Of a stretch of 64,000 nt of DNA, positions 9,204 to 17,703 are shown piece by piece (the first letter of the stretch is position 1; every line of letters begins with the position of its first letter). A model generated the notes under the pieces. That model was not told the origin of the DNA. It did not search any database and saw only the letters and a program-made list of their open reading frames with translations. The position numbers were made by a program, and so were the translations under genes. The DNA lies in the NCBI GenBank assembly GCA_963759095.1, contig CAVWYF010000025.1, positions 20,426-84,425 on the forward strand, read 5' to 3'. The DNA is from Anderseniella sp963759095 (GTDB lineage: Bacteria; Pseudomonadota; Alphaproteobacteria; Rhizobiales; Aestuariivirgaceae).

Positions 9204-10202
9204 CTATCTGGTGGTGGCCTTGAGCCACTCGTCTATCCAGGCCTTGCGGTTGGAGTTCACCTCATCGGCTGACAACAGCAGTGACTTTGCCGGTTTTACA
9301 AGCTTGTCAAATGCATCCGGCAAGGCATCGGAGGTCTTGCCGGCCGGCCACATCCAGTTGTTTGTCGGGATGTGGTTCTGGAAACCGGGACCGGTCATGA
9401 AGGCCAGGAACCGGCGGGCAAGCGGTTTGTTCTGCGATGATTTCAGAATGCCGGCGACCTCGATCTGCATATAGTGGCCTTCCGCGAAGGCGGCGGCGCG
9501 GTAGCGGTCGGTGCTTTCTGCCACCATGTGATAGGCAGGCGATGTCGTGTATGACAATACCATCGGTGCTTCGCCCTTGGTGAACATGCCATAGGCTTCG
9601 GACCAGCCGGGCGTGACGGTCAGTACCCGCTTTGACAATTTTGTCCATGCCTCGCCGGCCTTGTCGCCGTATACAGCCTTGATCCACAGCAGCAGACCGA
9701 GACCGGGACTGGAAGTGCGCGGATCCTGAATGACGATTTTCTGCTCCGGATCGCCGTTCACCAGTTCATCCAGACTTGCCGGAGGCGTCTTGATCTTCTC
9801 GCTGTCATAAATGACGGCGAAGTGACCATAGTCATACGGTACGAACGTGTTGTCGGTCCATTGTACGGGCAGGCGGACGTTTTCAATGTTGATGCCGTGT
9901 TCTTCAAAAAGCCCGGTTGCCGAGGCTTCAGCGGACAGGCTGGTGTCGATACCAAGCAGTATGTCGGCTTTGCTGCCGGCGCCTTCCAGCTTGATGCGGT
10001 TCAAGGTGGCAACCGCATCTGCAACCGCTACCCATTCAAGCTCGCAGTCACAGGTGTCTTCAAAAGCCGTCTTGATCTTCGGACCCGGTCCCCAGTCCGA
10101 GACGAAGCTGTCATAAGTGTAGACGGTAAGTTTGTCTTTGGCCGCTGCCGGTGACACCAGGGCCATCAGAACGGCAAGACATAAAGTGAAAAGGCGCAGC
10201 AT
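9204..10202 (-). CDS. thiB: Thiamine ABC transporter periplasmic binding protein
   Basis: A 332-residue solute-binding protein with a Sec signal peptide (LRLF...VSPAAA) and mature start at KDKLTVYTYDSF. Later motifs DILLGIDTSL, VPYDYGHFAVIYD, PRTSSPGLGLLLWIKAVYG and NNWMWPAG are typical of ThiB/TbpA. The ATG at 10202 is chosen because it has a GGAGG-type Shine-Dalgarno and puts the signal peptide at the N-terminus; longer in-frame extensions run into the riboswitch. It captures thiamine, TMP or TPP in the periplasm for ThiPQ. First gene of the operon, directly behind the TPP riboswitch. Confidence 0.92.
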   Translation of the reverse strand: MLRLFTLCLAVLMALVSPAAAKDKLTVYTYDSFVSDWGPGPKIKTAFEDTCDCELEWVAVADAVATLNRIKLEGAGSKADILLGIDTSLSAEASATGLFEEHGINIENVRLPVQWTDNTFVPYDYGHFAVIYDSEKIKTPPASLDELVNGDPEQKIVIQDPRTSSPGLGLLLWIKAVYGDKAGEAWTKLSKRVLTVTPGWSEAYGMFTKGEAPMVLSYTTSPAYHMVAESTDRYRAAAFAEGHYMQIEVAGILKSSQNKPLARRFLAFMTGPGFQNHIPTNNWMWPAGKTSDALPDAFDKLVKPAKSLLLSADEVNSNRKAWIDEWLKATTR

Positions 10203-10271
10203 TTTCAATCTCCTCCAGGAAGACGACAACTTGCTGACGGAGATCGCGGGAAAACCTCGAGAACTGGCTCG

Positions 10272-10364
10272 TATCCCTCCGCCGGCATGATCCGGATCAG
10301 GTTCAGAGGGTTGGCAAGGACACTTGCCTCTCAGCCCTTCAAAATTACGGGCACCCCGAGAGCG
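10272..10364 (-). promoter_or_regulatory. TPP riboswitch (THI element) ahead of thiBPQ
   Basis: Read on the - strand, the conserved parts appear in order: CGGGGTGCCC (P1/P2 side), GGGCTGAGAGG, AACCCTCTGAACCTGATC, and a P4/P5 region containing CGGCGGAGGGA. These are the CUGAGA and ACCUGAU consensus blocks of the thiamine pyrophosphate aptamer. It lies about 70 bases upstream of the thiB start, so high TPP should shut off thiamine uptake, by blocking translation or by terminating transcription; no clear terminator T-run was seen, favouring translational control. The divergent thiamine pyrophosphokinase start lies just outside it. Confidence 0.95.
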
Positions 10365-10427
10365 ACTACAGATATAGGGCACCAGACAGTGCTTGTACAA
10401 GAAAGATTGTGTGGTATTGCAGCGGCC

Positions 10428-11060
10428 ATGGCGCAGAAATTTACAATACTACTGGCCGGTGAATTGACCGGAACGGACCGGCTCAGAAGCCAGATCGGCA
10501 GCAGCAGGATTATTGCTGCAGATGGCGGCATGGCGCATGCGGCCGCGCTGGGTGTCATGCCGGAACTGTGGCTTGGCGATTTTGATTCCAGTGACGGGGC
10601 ACTTGTCGCCCGGTACGCCGACGTGCCGCGCCAGTCCCATCCGGTTGCCAAAAATGCAACGGACGGGGAACTGGCAGTTGATGAGGCTATCCGGCTGGGG
10701 GCCACCGAATTGCTGCTGGCGGGCGGATTTGGTGGTCAGGCTGACCATGCCTTTGCTCACCTGATGTTGTTGTTGCGGTTAAAGGCGCAAGGCATGCCGG
10801 TGATGTTGTCCAGCGGACACGAGGAAGCCTGGCCGTTGCTGGACGATACTGTGGAAATTGATGTGCCGCCGGCATCGCGTTTATCGATATTGCCGGTGAC
10901 CGATCTGGAGCGCATTACCATCGAAGGCGTGCGATGGCCATTGACAGACCGGGACGTGCTGCTGGGTTCAACACTGACCTTGTCGAATGAAGTGGAGGCG
11001 TCGCCGGCGCGCGTGTCGGTTGCTGCCGGCAAGGCAATCGTGCTGGTCTATCCCGTTTAA
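10428..11060 (+). CDS. thiN: Thiamine pyrophosphokinase (thiamine diphosphokinase)
   Basis: A protein of 210 residues that converts thiamine to TPP with ATP. The TPK hallmarks are visible: RIIAADGGMAHA near residue 24, LGDFDSSDG near 47, KNATDGELAVDEA near 73 and GGFGGQADHAFAHL near 102. The ATG at 10428 sits before MAQKFTILLAG; upstream in-frame codons overlap the riboswitch on the other strand and are not credible. It is divergent from riboswitch-thiBPQ, so salvage kinase and transporter form one functional unit with opposite promoters. Confidence 0.9.
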   Translation: MAQKFTILLAGELTGTDRLRSQIGSSRIIAADGGMAHAAALGVMPELWLGDFDSSDGALVARYADVPRQSHPVAKNATDGELAVDEAIRLGATELLLAGGFGGQADHAFAHLMLLLRLKAQGMPVMLSSGHEEAWPLLDDTVEIDVPPASRLSILPVTDLERITIEGVRWPLTDRDVLLGSTLTLSNEVEASPARVSVAAGKAIVLVYPV

Positions 11061-11113
11061 AAATCCAGCGCGGATATCCAGAAAATCATTGCGTCCAATC
11101 CAGGGTCCTGACC

Positions 11114-11947
11114 CTAAACGATGGACAGGGCTGACGGGCCATCCGGAGTTGGGAATTCATGATCCAGCAACGCCAGGTCGTCGTCATCCAACTCAATATC
11201 AAGTGCTGCAACGATCGGGTCTATGCGCTCCACGCGGGATGTTTTCGGGATGGCAATTGTGTGTTGTTGGGCTATCAGCCAGGCAAGCGCAATGGACGCC
11301 GGTGTACACCCGTGGCGATCCGCGAGCGTTGCGAGACTGGCGTCGCGTAACAGCCTGCCTTCACCCAGCGGGCAATAAGCCATCACCGGGATGCCATTCT
11401 CGACCAGTTTTGGCTTCAGATCCCATTCAATGCCGCGGTCCGACAGATTGTATAGCACCTGATCGACCGCGCATTTGCGCCCGTCACGGACACCGAGCAG
11501 TTCTTCCATGTCGTCGGCATCCAGATTACTGACACCCCATTTGAGGATTTTTCCATCGGCCTTGAGACGTTCGAATCCGGATACGGTTTCGTCTAGTGGA
11601 TACTGGCCGCGCCAGTGCAACAGATACAGATCAATGCGATCCGTCTGCAATCGTTCAAGCGAGCGTTCGCAGGCGGCAATAATCCCGTCATAGGATGCAT
11701 TGTGCGGGTAGGCTTTTGAGACGATGTAGGTCTCGTCGCGACGTTGTTTTATCGCTTCGGCCACAACAAGCTCGGCACCTCCTTCACCGTACATTTCCGC
11801 CGTGTCGATGAGTTGTAGTCCGCGGTCCAGGCCATGGCGCAGCACATCGGCTTCTGACTGCAGCAGGTCTGCATCTTCACCCATGCGCCAGGTGCCGAGG
11901 CCAAGTGCGGGTATTTTTTCCCCGCCGGGAAGGGTTACATGCTTCAT
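11114..11947 (-). CDS. Aldo/keto reductase
   Basis: A 277-residue AKR-fold NAD(P)H-dependent oxidoreductase. The catalytic tetrad is recognisable: Asp and Tyr in LIDTAEMYGEG near residue 50, Lys in IVSKAYPHN near 80 and His in YLLHWRGQ near 112. The nucleotide-binding end AIPKTSRVERI lies near 240. The ATG at 11947 has a GGAG Shine-Dalgarno about 6 bases upstream and is preferred over a start four codons earlier. Substrate unknown. It converges on thiN and has no operon partner. Confidence 0.88.
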   Translation of the reverse strand: MKHVTLPGGEKIPALGLGTWRMGEDADLLQSEADVLRHGLDRGLQLIDTAEMYGEGGAELVVAEAIKQRRDETYIVSKAYPHNASYDGIIAACERSLERLQTDRIDLYLLHWRGQYPLDETVSGFERLKADGKILKWGVSNLDADDMEELLGVRDGRKCAVDQVLYNLSDRGIEWDLKPKLVENGIPVMAYCPLGEGRLLRDASLATLADRHGCTPASIALAWLIAQQHTIAIPKTSRVERIDPIVAALDIELDDDDLALLDHEFPTPDGPSALSIV

Positions 11948-12047
11948 ACGCAACTCCACTATTCCATTTCAACAGCTTGACGCAGGATGTGGTGTAAACG
12001 CAAGGTGCCTTGCAACTGATAAATAAGACTTGAAGTCGAAGGGCAAA

Positions 12048-12581
12048 ATGAAAGCCGAACCTTTTGCGTTTGCTGCCGATGACTGGCGGGCAAAGATTTT
12101 CACTGCATTGAAAAAGCAGCAAGTGCAGCAGATGGCTTATGTGCCGGACGCCGGCCACGCCAGCCTGATCAATGCGTGTCATGCTGATAGTGATATCAAC
12201 TGCACTGTCCTTACCACCGAAGAAGAAGGTGTGGCCCTGCTGGCAGGTGCCGAACTTGGCGGGCAGCGTGGCGTCATGCTGATGCAGTCCTCTGGTGTGG
12301 GCAATTGCGTCAACATGTTTTCGTTGCTCAAATCATGCGGATTTCCATTTGTCACGCTGGTGACAATGCGCGGTGAATGGGGCGAGTTCAATCCGTGGCA
12401 GATGCCGATGGGACAGGCAACGGAAGAAACTTTCAGGCGATCAGGCTTCGTTGTCTATCGTGCCGACACCGGCGAAGATGCAGCGGCCATGACCGGGTCG
12501 GCAATGCGGCTGGCTTATGACAGCAATTGCCCGGTTGCCGTTTTGTTGTCACAGCGCCTGATCGGCGCGAAGGATTTTTAG
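12048..12581 (+). CDS. TPP-dependent decarboxylase, alpha (PYR-domain) subunit, sulfopyruvate/phosphonopyruvate type
   Basis: A 177-residue protein matching the N-terminal PYR domain of split sulfopyruvate decarboxylases (ComD) and of phosphonopyruvate decarboxylase. The cofactor-activating glutamate is in TTEEEGVALLAGAELGG and is followed by the family sequence MLMQSSGVGNCVN. The ATG at 12048 has AAGGG nearby and is preferred over the TTG at 12030. The partner PP domain follows 14 bp downstream. Together they would decarboxylate a 3-substituted pyruvate; which one is not decided by sequence, though the RidA and D-amino-acid oxidase neighbours suggest that the pyruvate arises from an amino acid such as cysteate (inference). 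Confidence 0.75.
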   Translation: MKAEPFAFAADDWRAKIFTALKKQQVQQMAYVPDAGHASLINACHADSDINCTVLTTEEEGVALLAGAELGGQRGVMLMQSSGVGNCVNMFSLLKSCGFPFVTLVTMRGEWGEFNPWQMPMGQATEETFRRSGFVVYRADTGEDAAAMTGSAMRLAYDSNCPVAVLLSQRLIGAKDF

Positions 12582-12595
12582 GACGGATCGTTGAG

Positions 12596-13183
12596 ATGAT
12601 TGGAAGACGCGAAGCCATTGCAGAGGTTTTGAAGGACCGGCCGGACAACCTGCTGGTGATCAGCGGGCTTGGCTCACCGACTTATGATGTGGCTGCGGCA
12701 GGGGATGTTGTGCAGAACTTCTATTTGTGGGGCGCCATGGGCGGAGCTGCTTCGATGGGGCTGGGGCTTGCGCTGGCACGTCCTGATGCACGCGTGCTGG
12801 TTATCACCGGCGACGGTGAAATGCTGATGGGCTTAGGCTCACTTGCGACCCTTGGAGCCAAGGCCCCGGCCAACCTTGCCATACTGGTCATCGACAATGA
12901 GGCGTTCGGTGAAACCGGCGGGCAGACCAGCCACACCGGCAAGACCACCAACCTGGCTGCCGTTGCGTTGGCATGCGGGTTCAAGCAGGTAGCAACAGCG
13001 CACAGGCAGCCGGACCTTGCTGCCGTGAAGCAGCTCGTGCTTGAAGGCGCCGGGCCTGTGCTGGGTGTCATCAAGACAGGTTCGGATGAACTGCCAAGAG
13101 TTCTGCCGGAACGTGACGGGCACATCATCAGAAACACATTCAAGACAGCTTTAACACATCAGGAATATGGAGAAAGCAAATGA
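12596..13183 (+). CDS. TPP-dependent decarboxylase, beta (PP-domain) subunit, ComE-like
   Basis: A 195-residue TPP-binding PP domain. The Mg/TPP motif runs from GDGEMLMGLGS near residue 80 to NEAFGETGGQTSH near 105, and the N-terminal stretch VISGLGSPTYD matches sulfopyruvate decarboxylase beta subunits. The ATG at 12596 lies 14 bp beyond the alpha subunit stop. The stop overlaps the next start (ATGA), coupling it to RidA. An active enzyme needs both subunits, since the glutamate comes from alpha and the diphosphate site from beta. Confidence 0.78.
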   Translation: MIGRREAIAEVLKDRPDNLLVISGLGSPTYDVAAAGDVVQNFYLWGAMGGAASMGLGLALARPDARVLVITGDGEMLMGLGSLATLGAKAPANLAILVIDNEAFGETGGQTSHTGKTTNLAAVALACGFKQVATAHRQPDLAAVKQLVLEGAGPVLGVIKTGSDELPRVLPERDGHIIRNTFKTALTHQEYGESK

Positions 13184-13533
13184 CTTTGAAGAGAATTGGT
13201 GCAGGCAACCGGATGACAAGCGCGATTGTTCATGGCGACAAGGTGTACATGTCCGGTTTCGTGGCGGACAAGGCTGCAGGCGGCAGTGTTGCGGCGCAAA
13301 CCGCTGACATCCTGGCGCAGATAGACTCCACACTGGCGCAAGCCGGGTCCGACAAGACCAAGGTCATCAGGGCCACCATCTGGCTTACCGACATGGATAC
13401 CTGGGCTGAAATGAACACTGTGTGGGATGACTGGGTTGTGGCAGGTGAAACACCGTGCCGCGCTGCAGTGCATTCACCCAAGCTGGCCGCACCGGGTCTG
13501 GACGTGGAGATCCAGGTGGAAGCCGCCATCTAG
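13180..13533 (+). CDS. RidA family imine deaminase
   Basis: A 117-residue YjgF/YER057c/UK114 protein. Family features include YMSGFVADKAAGGSVAAQT, ADILAQIDSTLAQAGSDKT, and WDDWVVAGETPCRAAVHSP, where the Arg that binds the substrate carboxylate is RAAV. RidA enzymes hydrolyse reactive 2-imino acids to 2-keto acids. Placed between a TPP decarboxylase and an amino-acid oxidase, it probably speeds hydrolysis of the imino acid that the oxidase makes, feeding the decarboxylase (inference from order). Co-translated with the upstream gene. Confidence 0.85.
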   Translation: MTLKRIGAGNRMTSAIVHGDKVYMSGFVADKAAGGSVAAQTADILAQIDSTLAQAGSDKTKVIRATIWLTDMDTWAEMNTVWDDWVVAGETPCRAAVHSPKLAAPGLDVEIQVEAAI

Positions 13534-13550
13534 CCAGAGGGACTGCTGCC

Positions 13551-14795
13551 ATGGCTAAGGCGCTTGTGCTGGGAGCCGGTATTGTCGGGGTCACCATGGC
13601 TTACGAGCTGTGGCGGGACGGTCACGAGGTAACCGTCATTGACCGCGAGGCTGGTGCGGCTGAATTCACCAGCTTCGGCAATGCCGGCATGATAGCGCCG
13701 GGACACGCTTATGCCTGGGCATCGCCGGCGTCGCCGAAAATTCTGCTCAAGTCGCTGTGGCGTAATGATCAGGCGCTTCGGCTGAAGCTGTCACTGGATC
13801 CGGCATTCGTGAAATGGATGTGGAAGTTCTGGGGCCAGTGCAGCGCCGAACGGGCGGCCATAAACACCAGGCGTAAGGTCAGATTGTGCAATTACGCGCA
13901 AACGGTTTTCCATGAAACACGTGCTGAGACAGGTGTTTCATATGACGCAAATGACGGCGGCATTCTGTATCTGTTCCGGTCACGGTCAGCGTTTGATGCA
14001 GCTGACAGGAAAGCTGAAATACTGCGCCGGGAGGGCTCCGACATCGGCGTTCTGGATGCAGATGGCATAGCACAGAAGGATCCGGCCCTTGCTGGCAGCA
14101 AGGAGCAGTTTGCCGGCGCGCTGTTCGGTGGCCGGGACGAGACCGGTGACTGCCGGATGTTTACACGTAATCTGGCCAACTGGCTTGACGAGCGCGGTGT
14201 TACGTTCAGATGGGGGGTGACGATCAGTTCCCTTCAGACGGATGGAGATCGCGTCAGCGGCGTTGTAACGGATCAGGGAAACCTGTCCGCGGATATTATC
14301 GTTTTGTCGCTGGGTGTGTATTCGCCACATCTTGCAAAACCCATCGGGATTGATTTGCCGATCTATCCGGTCAAGGGATATTCGATGACGGTTCCGGTGT
14401 CGGGCCGCAATAACGCACCCGGTATCGGCGGCATCGACGAAGAAAGCCTGGTTGCCTATACGCCGATGGGCAATCGGCTGCGGGTGACGGCCACAGCAGA
14501 ATTTTCAGGGTATCAGGTGGACCATTCGCCGGATGATTTTCGGCACATGACGAATGTGGTGAAGGGATTGTTTCCCGATGGCGCCGATTATTCCAGGGCA
14601 GAGTATTGGGCAGGCCTGCGCCCGATGACGCCTGAAGGAACCCCAATCCTGGGCGCGACGAGGTTCAAAAACTTTTGGATGAATACCGGTCAGGGTCATA
14701 TGGGCTGGACCATGAGCCATGGGGCGGGCAGATTGGTTGCAGATATCATTGCCGGACGCAAACCGGCAGTTCCGCTCGACGGTATGACGCTCTAG
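13551..14795 (+). CDS. DadA-like FAD-dependent D-amino-acid dehydrogenase
   Basis: A 414-residue DAO-family flavoprotein. The FAD Rossmann motif GAGIVGVTMAYEL is at residue 6, followed by the typical SFGNAGMIAPGHAYAW. Central parts GGILYLFRS and GGRDETGDCRMFT, and the C-terminal GLRPMTPEGTPILG and NTGQGHMGWTMSHGAGRL match DadA. The ATG at 13551 has AGAGGG upstream. It would oxidise an amino acid to the 2-imino acid and pass electrons to the membrane quinone pool. Last gene of the four-gene operon 12048-14795; no transporter is present. Confidence 0.88.
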   Translation: MAKALVLGAGIVGVTMAYELWRDGHEVTVIDREAGAAEFTSFGNAGMIAPGHAYAWASPASPKILLKSLWRNDQALRLKLSLDPAFVKWMWKFWGQCSAERAAINTRRKVRLCNYAQTVFHETRAETGVSYDANDGGILYLFRSRSAFDAADRKAEILRREGSDIGVLDADGIAQKDPALAGSKEQFAGALFGGRDETGDCRMFTRNLANWLDERGVTFRWGVTISSLQTDGDRVSGVVTDQGNLSADIIVLSLGVYSPHLAKPIGIDLPIYPVKGYSMTVPVSGRNNAPGIGGIDEESLVAYTPMGNRLRVTATAEFSGYQVDHSPDDFRHMTNVVKGLFPDGADYSRAEYWAGLRPMTPEGTPILGATRFKNFWMNTGQGHMGWTMSHGAGRLVADIIAGRKPAVPLDGMTL

Positions 14796-14992
14796 CACTT
14801 TGAAAGCGGCCAGTTTTATGGGTTTCGATTGATTCAATCAAAATCCATACTGATCTGGGCTCCAGACCCGCAAACCTGTGAGTTGATGGACTGGTATGGC
14901 TTGCTTTACGTTAAAAAAGCTACATAACCTGTTGAAAGATCAATTGGCGCCGGATCATGGGGGTAGTTAAGCGCGAGGGTGGGCTTGACGGT

Positions 14993-15259
14993 ATGTCGGA
15001 TGTTACGACGAATTGGTTCGCAGGTGTTTCAGCCGTTCTCGCGATTGCGGTAATTGTGCAAACACTGCTGCAGATGCGCAAAAACACACGCTGGAAAGAT
15101 GATCGTGATGCGCCGTCGGGCGCACGATTGGTAAGCCGGGCCAGATATCGTGGTCACCGCGTGGTTCATTACAGTGACGGATCTGTGTTGGCCGAAACCC
15201 GATTCGGATTCAAGTCATTTGAGAATTTTGACCTTTATCGGCAGTATATAGACCGCTAG
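14993..15259 (+). CDS. Small membrane protein, paralogue of the next gene
   Basis: A protein of about 88 residues with one N-terminal hydrophobic helix (VSAVLAIAVIVQTLL) and a charged cytoplasmic-type C-terminal part. The last 40 residues, around ARYRGHRVVHYSDGSV and FENFDLYRQYID, align with the end of the next protein. No known domain is recognised. The start is uncertain: ATG at 14993 or, 12 codons earlier, ATG at 14957; neither has a strong Shine-Dalgarno. It lies between the catabolic operon and the polysaccharide locus. Confidence 0.55.
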   Translation: MSDVTTNWFAGVSAVLAIAVIVQTLLQMRKNTRWKDDRDAPSGARLVSRARYRGHRVVHYSDGSVLAETRFGFKSFENFDLYRQYIDR

Positions 15260-15409
15260 ATCCAGGTTGTTCGCGATAATGCATCTTCCATCCTGATTGG
15301 ATGAGACCACTGAGCCCGCGCCGGACATGACTGCGGGCACATCACGACTGGCCGAATCAAGATTAATCTGTTGGTTTATGTCATCTTTTTGTTTGCAGTA
15401 GGCGCTGTC

Positions 15410-15760
15410 ATGAAAAAAAGCCTGATATCTGTCCTTATTTTGCTGGGTGTAATGGTTGCGAGCGTGGTGTTGGCTGAATTGCTTGGACTGAGTGTCACAG
15501 CCATGGTGCTGATTGCCACGATCGGTTCTCTGAGCTGCCTGCTGGTCCTCGTTGTTGTTCCGCGGATCAGAAAGCAAGTCGCAGAGCGGGAATACAGGCA
15601 GTTGCTGAGAGAAGGTGTGCATTTGATTGTGGGTCGTGCCCGTTACCGGGGACGTCGTGTGCTGCACTACGCTGATGGCAGCGTGGCTGCGCAAACCACG
15701 CGTGGCATGCTGGCTTTTGACAACTTTGATGCCTGCAGACAGTTTATCGACGGACGCTGA
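15410..15760 (+). CDS. Small membrane protein with two N-terminal helices
   Basis: A protein of about 116 residues. Two hydrophobic segments (ISVLILLGVMVASVVL and a second ending LLVLVVVP) are followed by a basic linker and a C-terminal domain with ARYRGRRVLHYADGSVAAQT and FDNFDACRQFID, closely like the preceding gene. The shared part looks like a small beta-hairpin domain with a YxDGSVxAxT core; function unknown. The ATG at 15410 is chosen; an upstream in-frame TTG at 15371 would add a hydrophobic N-terminus. The pair arose by duplication, with different membrane anchors. Confidence 0.55.
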   Translation: MKKSLISVLILLGVMVASVVLAELLGLSVTAMVLIATIGSLSCLLVLVVVPRIRKQVAEREYRQLLREGVHLIVGRARYRGRRVLHYADGSVAAQTTRGMLAFDNFDACRQFIDGR

Positions 15761-15927
15761 AGCGAGCCAGTCGTCCAGTATGCGTTCAACACCGGCAGGC
15801 GTTCATAGTAGCCTATGGGAATTACTGAAATATAGCGGATTCAAATGTGCTTTCTCCAGTTTGATGTATCGGTCTGGTTGGAAACTGCAGCAGAGTCCGA
15901 AACCGAACCAGGACGCTTTGTGTTGAA

Positions 15928-16701
15928 ATGATCCCCCAGATTTTCAAAAAACTTGTTTCGAGACGCAAAGGCGGACAGCAGGACGAAGACCCTCGTCTTC
16001 CTGATGGGGTTAGGGTCTATGTCATCGGCGACATCCATGGCCGAATCGACCTGCTGGAACGACTTTATGCAATGATAGAAGCTGACCGCACCGAACGCCC
16101 GATTGGTCATTGCGTTGAAGTTTTCCTCGGAGATTACATTGATCGTGGGCCATCTTCCCGAGAGGTGCTGGAATGGATGGTGAAGGGCTACAGTGTCTGT
16201 AACAAACGGATTACGCTACGTGGCAATCACGAACTTTACCTGCAGGATTTTCTTGTTGATCCAGGCGTGATCAGTGCGTGGGGGCAATATGGTGGCCTGG
16301 AAACGCTGCATTCATATGGCCTGAAGTTTCGAATGCCGATTGGAGAAGACCAGTGGGCCGATATTCAAAAAGGCCTGCTGGATGTTCTGCCGCCCAGCCA
16401 CCGGGTTTTCCTGGAAAACTGTATTCTGTCAGCCGGCGCCGGCAAATATTTCTTCGCCCATGCCGGGGTAAATCCTAATATTCCGCTGGACGATCAGGTC
16501 GCCGCAGACCTGCTTTGGATTCGCGAGCCATTTCTGAGCCATGACAGGGCGTTGCCGAAAATAATCGTTCACGGCCACACGCCTGCCGAAAAACCTGAAA
16601 TCGAGGTTCACCGGATAGGCATAGATACCGGCGCCTATATTACAGGTCGTTTGACCTGCGCGGTGCTCGAAGGAAACGATGTTCGGTTTCTCTCGACTTA
16701 A
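15928..16701 (+). CDS. PPP-family metallophosphoesterase / serine-threonine phosphatase-like
   Basis: A 257-residue calcineurin-like phosphoesterase with the full set of metal-binding motifs: GDIHGR near residue 35, GDYIDRG near 73, GNHE near 104, HAG near 188 and GHTP near 218. This is the bacterial PrpA/ApaH-like PPP layout. It could dephosphorylate proteins or nucleotides. It lies directly ahead of the Wza/Wzc polysaccharide export genes, and no low-molecular-weight tyrosine phosphatase (Wzb) is seen in the window, so a role opposing the Wzc kinase is an attractive but untested idea. Confidence 0.85.
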   Translation: MIPQIFKKLVSRRKGGQQDEDPRLPDGVRVYVIGDIHGRIDLLERLYAMIEADRTERPIGHCVEVFLGDYIDRGPSSREVLEWMVKGYSVCNKRITLRGNHELYLQDFLVDPGVISAWGQYGGLETLHSYGLKFRMPIGEDQWADIQKGLLDVLPPSHRVFLENCILSAGAGKYFFAHAGVNPNIPLDDQVAADLLWIREPFLSHDRALPKIIVHGHTPAEKPEIEVHRIGIDTGAYITGRLTCAVLEGNDVRFLST

Positions 16702-16882
16702 CAAAAAATCTAAAATTAACGACTTGTTAACCATTTGGCAATCTATGCTGTCTTAATGTTGTTCGGAAACGGTGATGTCAGGTGCGTTGTATGAGTTACT
16801 GATTCGCCGTTGGCGGGCTTAACATGTCTTGAGACAAATCATTGTGTTCCGGATTTGTCTGAGAAAACGGATGGTAGAGGTC

Positions 16883-17524
16883 ATGATGATCCTCGGGGGA
16901 TTTCAGAATCGGTTCAGAATACTCGCAGCGATGATCCTGGTTGCGCAGTTGCTGAGCGCGTGCGGATCTTCTTCTGATGGTGCGGGGGCTTCCGGATTGT
17001 CGGCGGCGCCTGCTGGTTATGGGGCAAGTGTACAACCTTCAGTGCCCGTGCAGACAAGTTCTGTGGCGGCATACCGGTTGGGGGCCGGTGACAAGGTTAA
17101 AGTCAACGTATTTGGCGAAGCCGATCTGTCCGGCGAGTTTCTGGTCGGGGACAATGGCCGCATTGACCTGCCGCTCATTGGAGCGGTGCAGGCGCGCGGC
17201 CAGACCGTTACCCAGTTTCAGAACGCGGTGGTGGCAAGATATTCAGGCGGTTACCTGAAAGATCCGAAAGTATCGGTGTCGGTCCTGAACTATCGCCCCT
17301 TTTTCATTCAAGGCGAAGTGGGCAAGGGCGGTGAATATCCCTACAAGGCCGGGTTAACCATACAGAACGCTGTCGCAATTGCAGGCGGATATACCTACCG
17401 GGCCAATACGGGTAAGGCTTTTGTGCGCCGTGCCGGTCAGGACCGGGAAGTGGAAATACAGACAAATCAGCGAGTTGCGATTAACCCAGGAGATATAATC
17501 CGGGTGCCGGAACGGTTCTTCTGA
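16883..17524 (+). CDS. Polysaccharide export lipoprotein, Wza/GumB/ExoF-like
   Basis: An outer-membrane export lipoprotein of about 213 residues. The lipobox LLSAC gives a lipidated cysteine after the signal peptide. The Poly_export domain starts at YRLGAGDKVKVNVFGE and includes DNGRIDLPLIGAV; an SLBB-like part follows (FFIQGEVGKGGEYPYKAGLT) and the tail NPGDIIRVPERFF is typical. Adjacent ATGs at 16883 and 16886 follow a TAGAGG Shine-Dalgarno; a start further upstream would displace the signal peptide. It forms the outer-membrane exit of the Wzy-dependent system together with the Wzc-like protein three genes on. Short relative to Wza, like GumB. Confidence 0.88.
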   Translation: MMILGGFQNRFRILAAMILVAQLLSACGSSSDGAGASGLSAAPAGYGASVQPSVPVQTSSVAAYRLGAGDKVKVNVFGEADLSGEFLVGDNGRIDLPLIGAVQARGQTVTQFQNAVVARYSGGYLKDPKVSVSVLNYRPFFIQGEVGKGGEYPYKAGLTIQNAVAIAGGYTYRANTGKAFVRRAGQDREVEIQTNQRVAINPGDIIRVPERFF

Positions 17525-17703
17525 TTGTGTGTGCAAGTGGGTCCGCACAGCGGCCAAGTGTTCATTGTTCGTCACAAGTACAACGTATGCAGACTAAGTT
17601 GTAAATAATTCATTAGTTACCATGAAGTATCATTGATTATTGACGCAATTTGGTGAGTGCAGATTTCAAGGCTGTTAATCAGCTGGATTAAGGGTGGACG
17701 GCG

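Noticed and set aside
14827..14839. GATTG-ATT-CAATC hairpin after the DadA-like gene as terminator
   Set aside because: Only 5 bp of AT-rich stem and no T-run; too weak to annotate.
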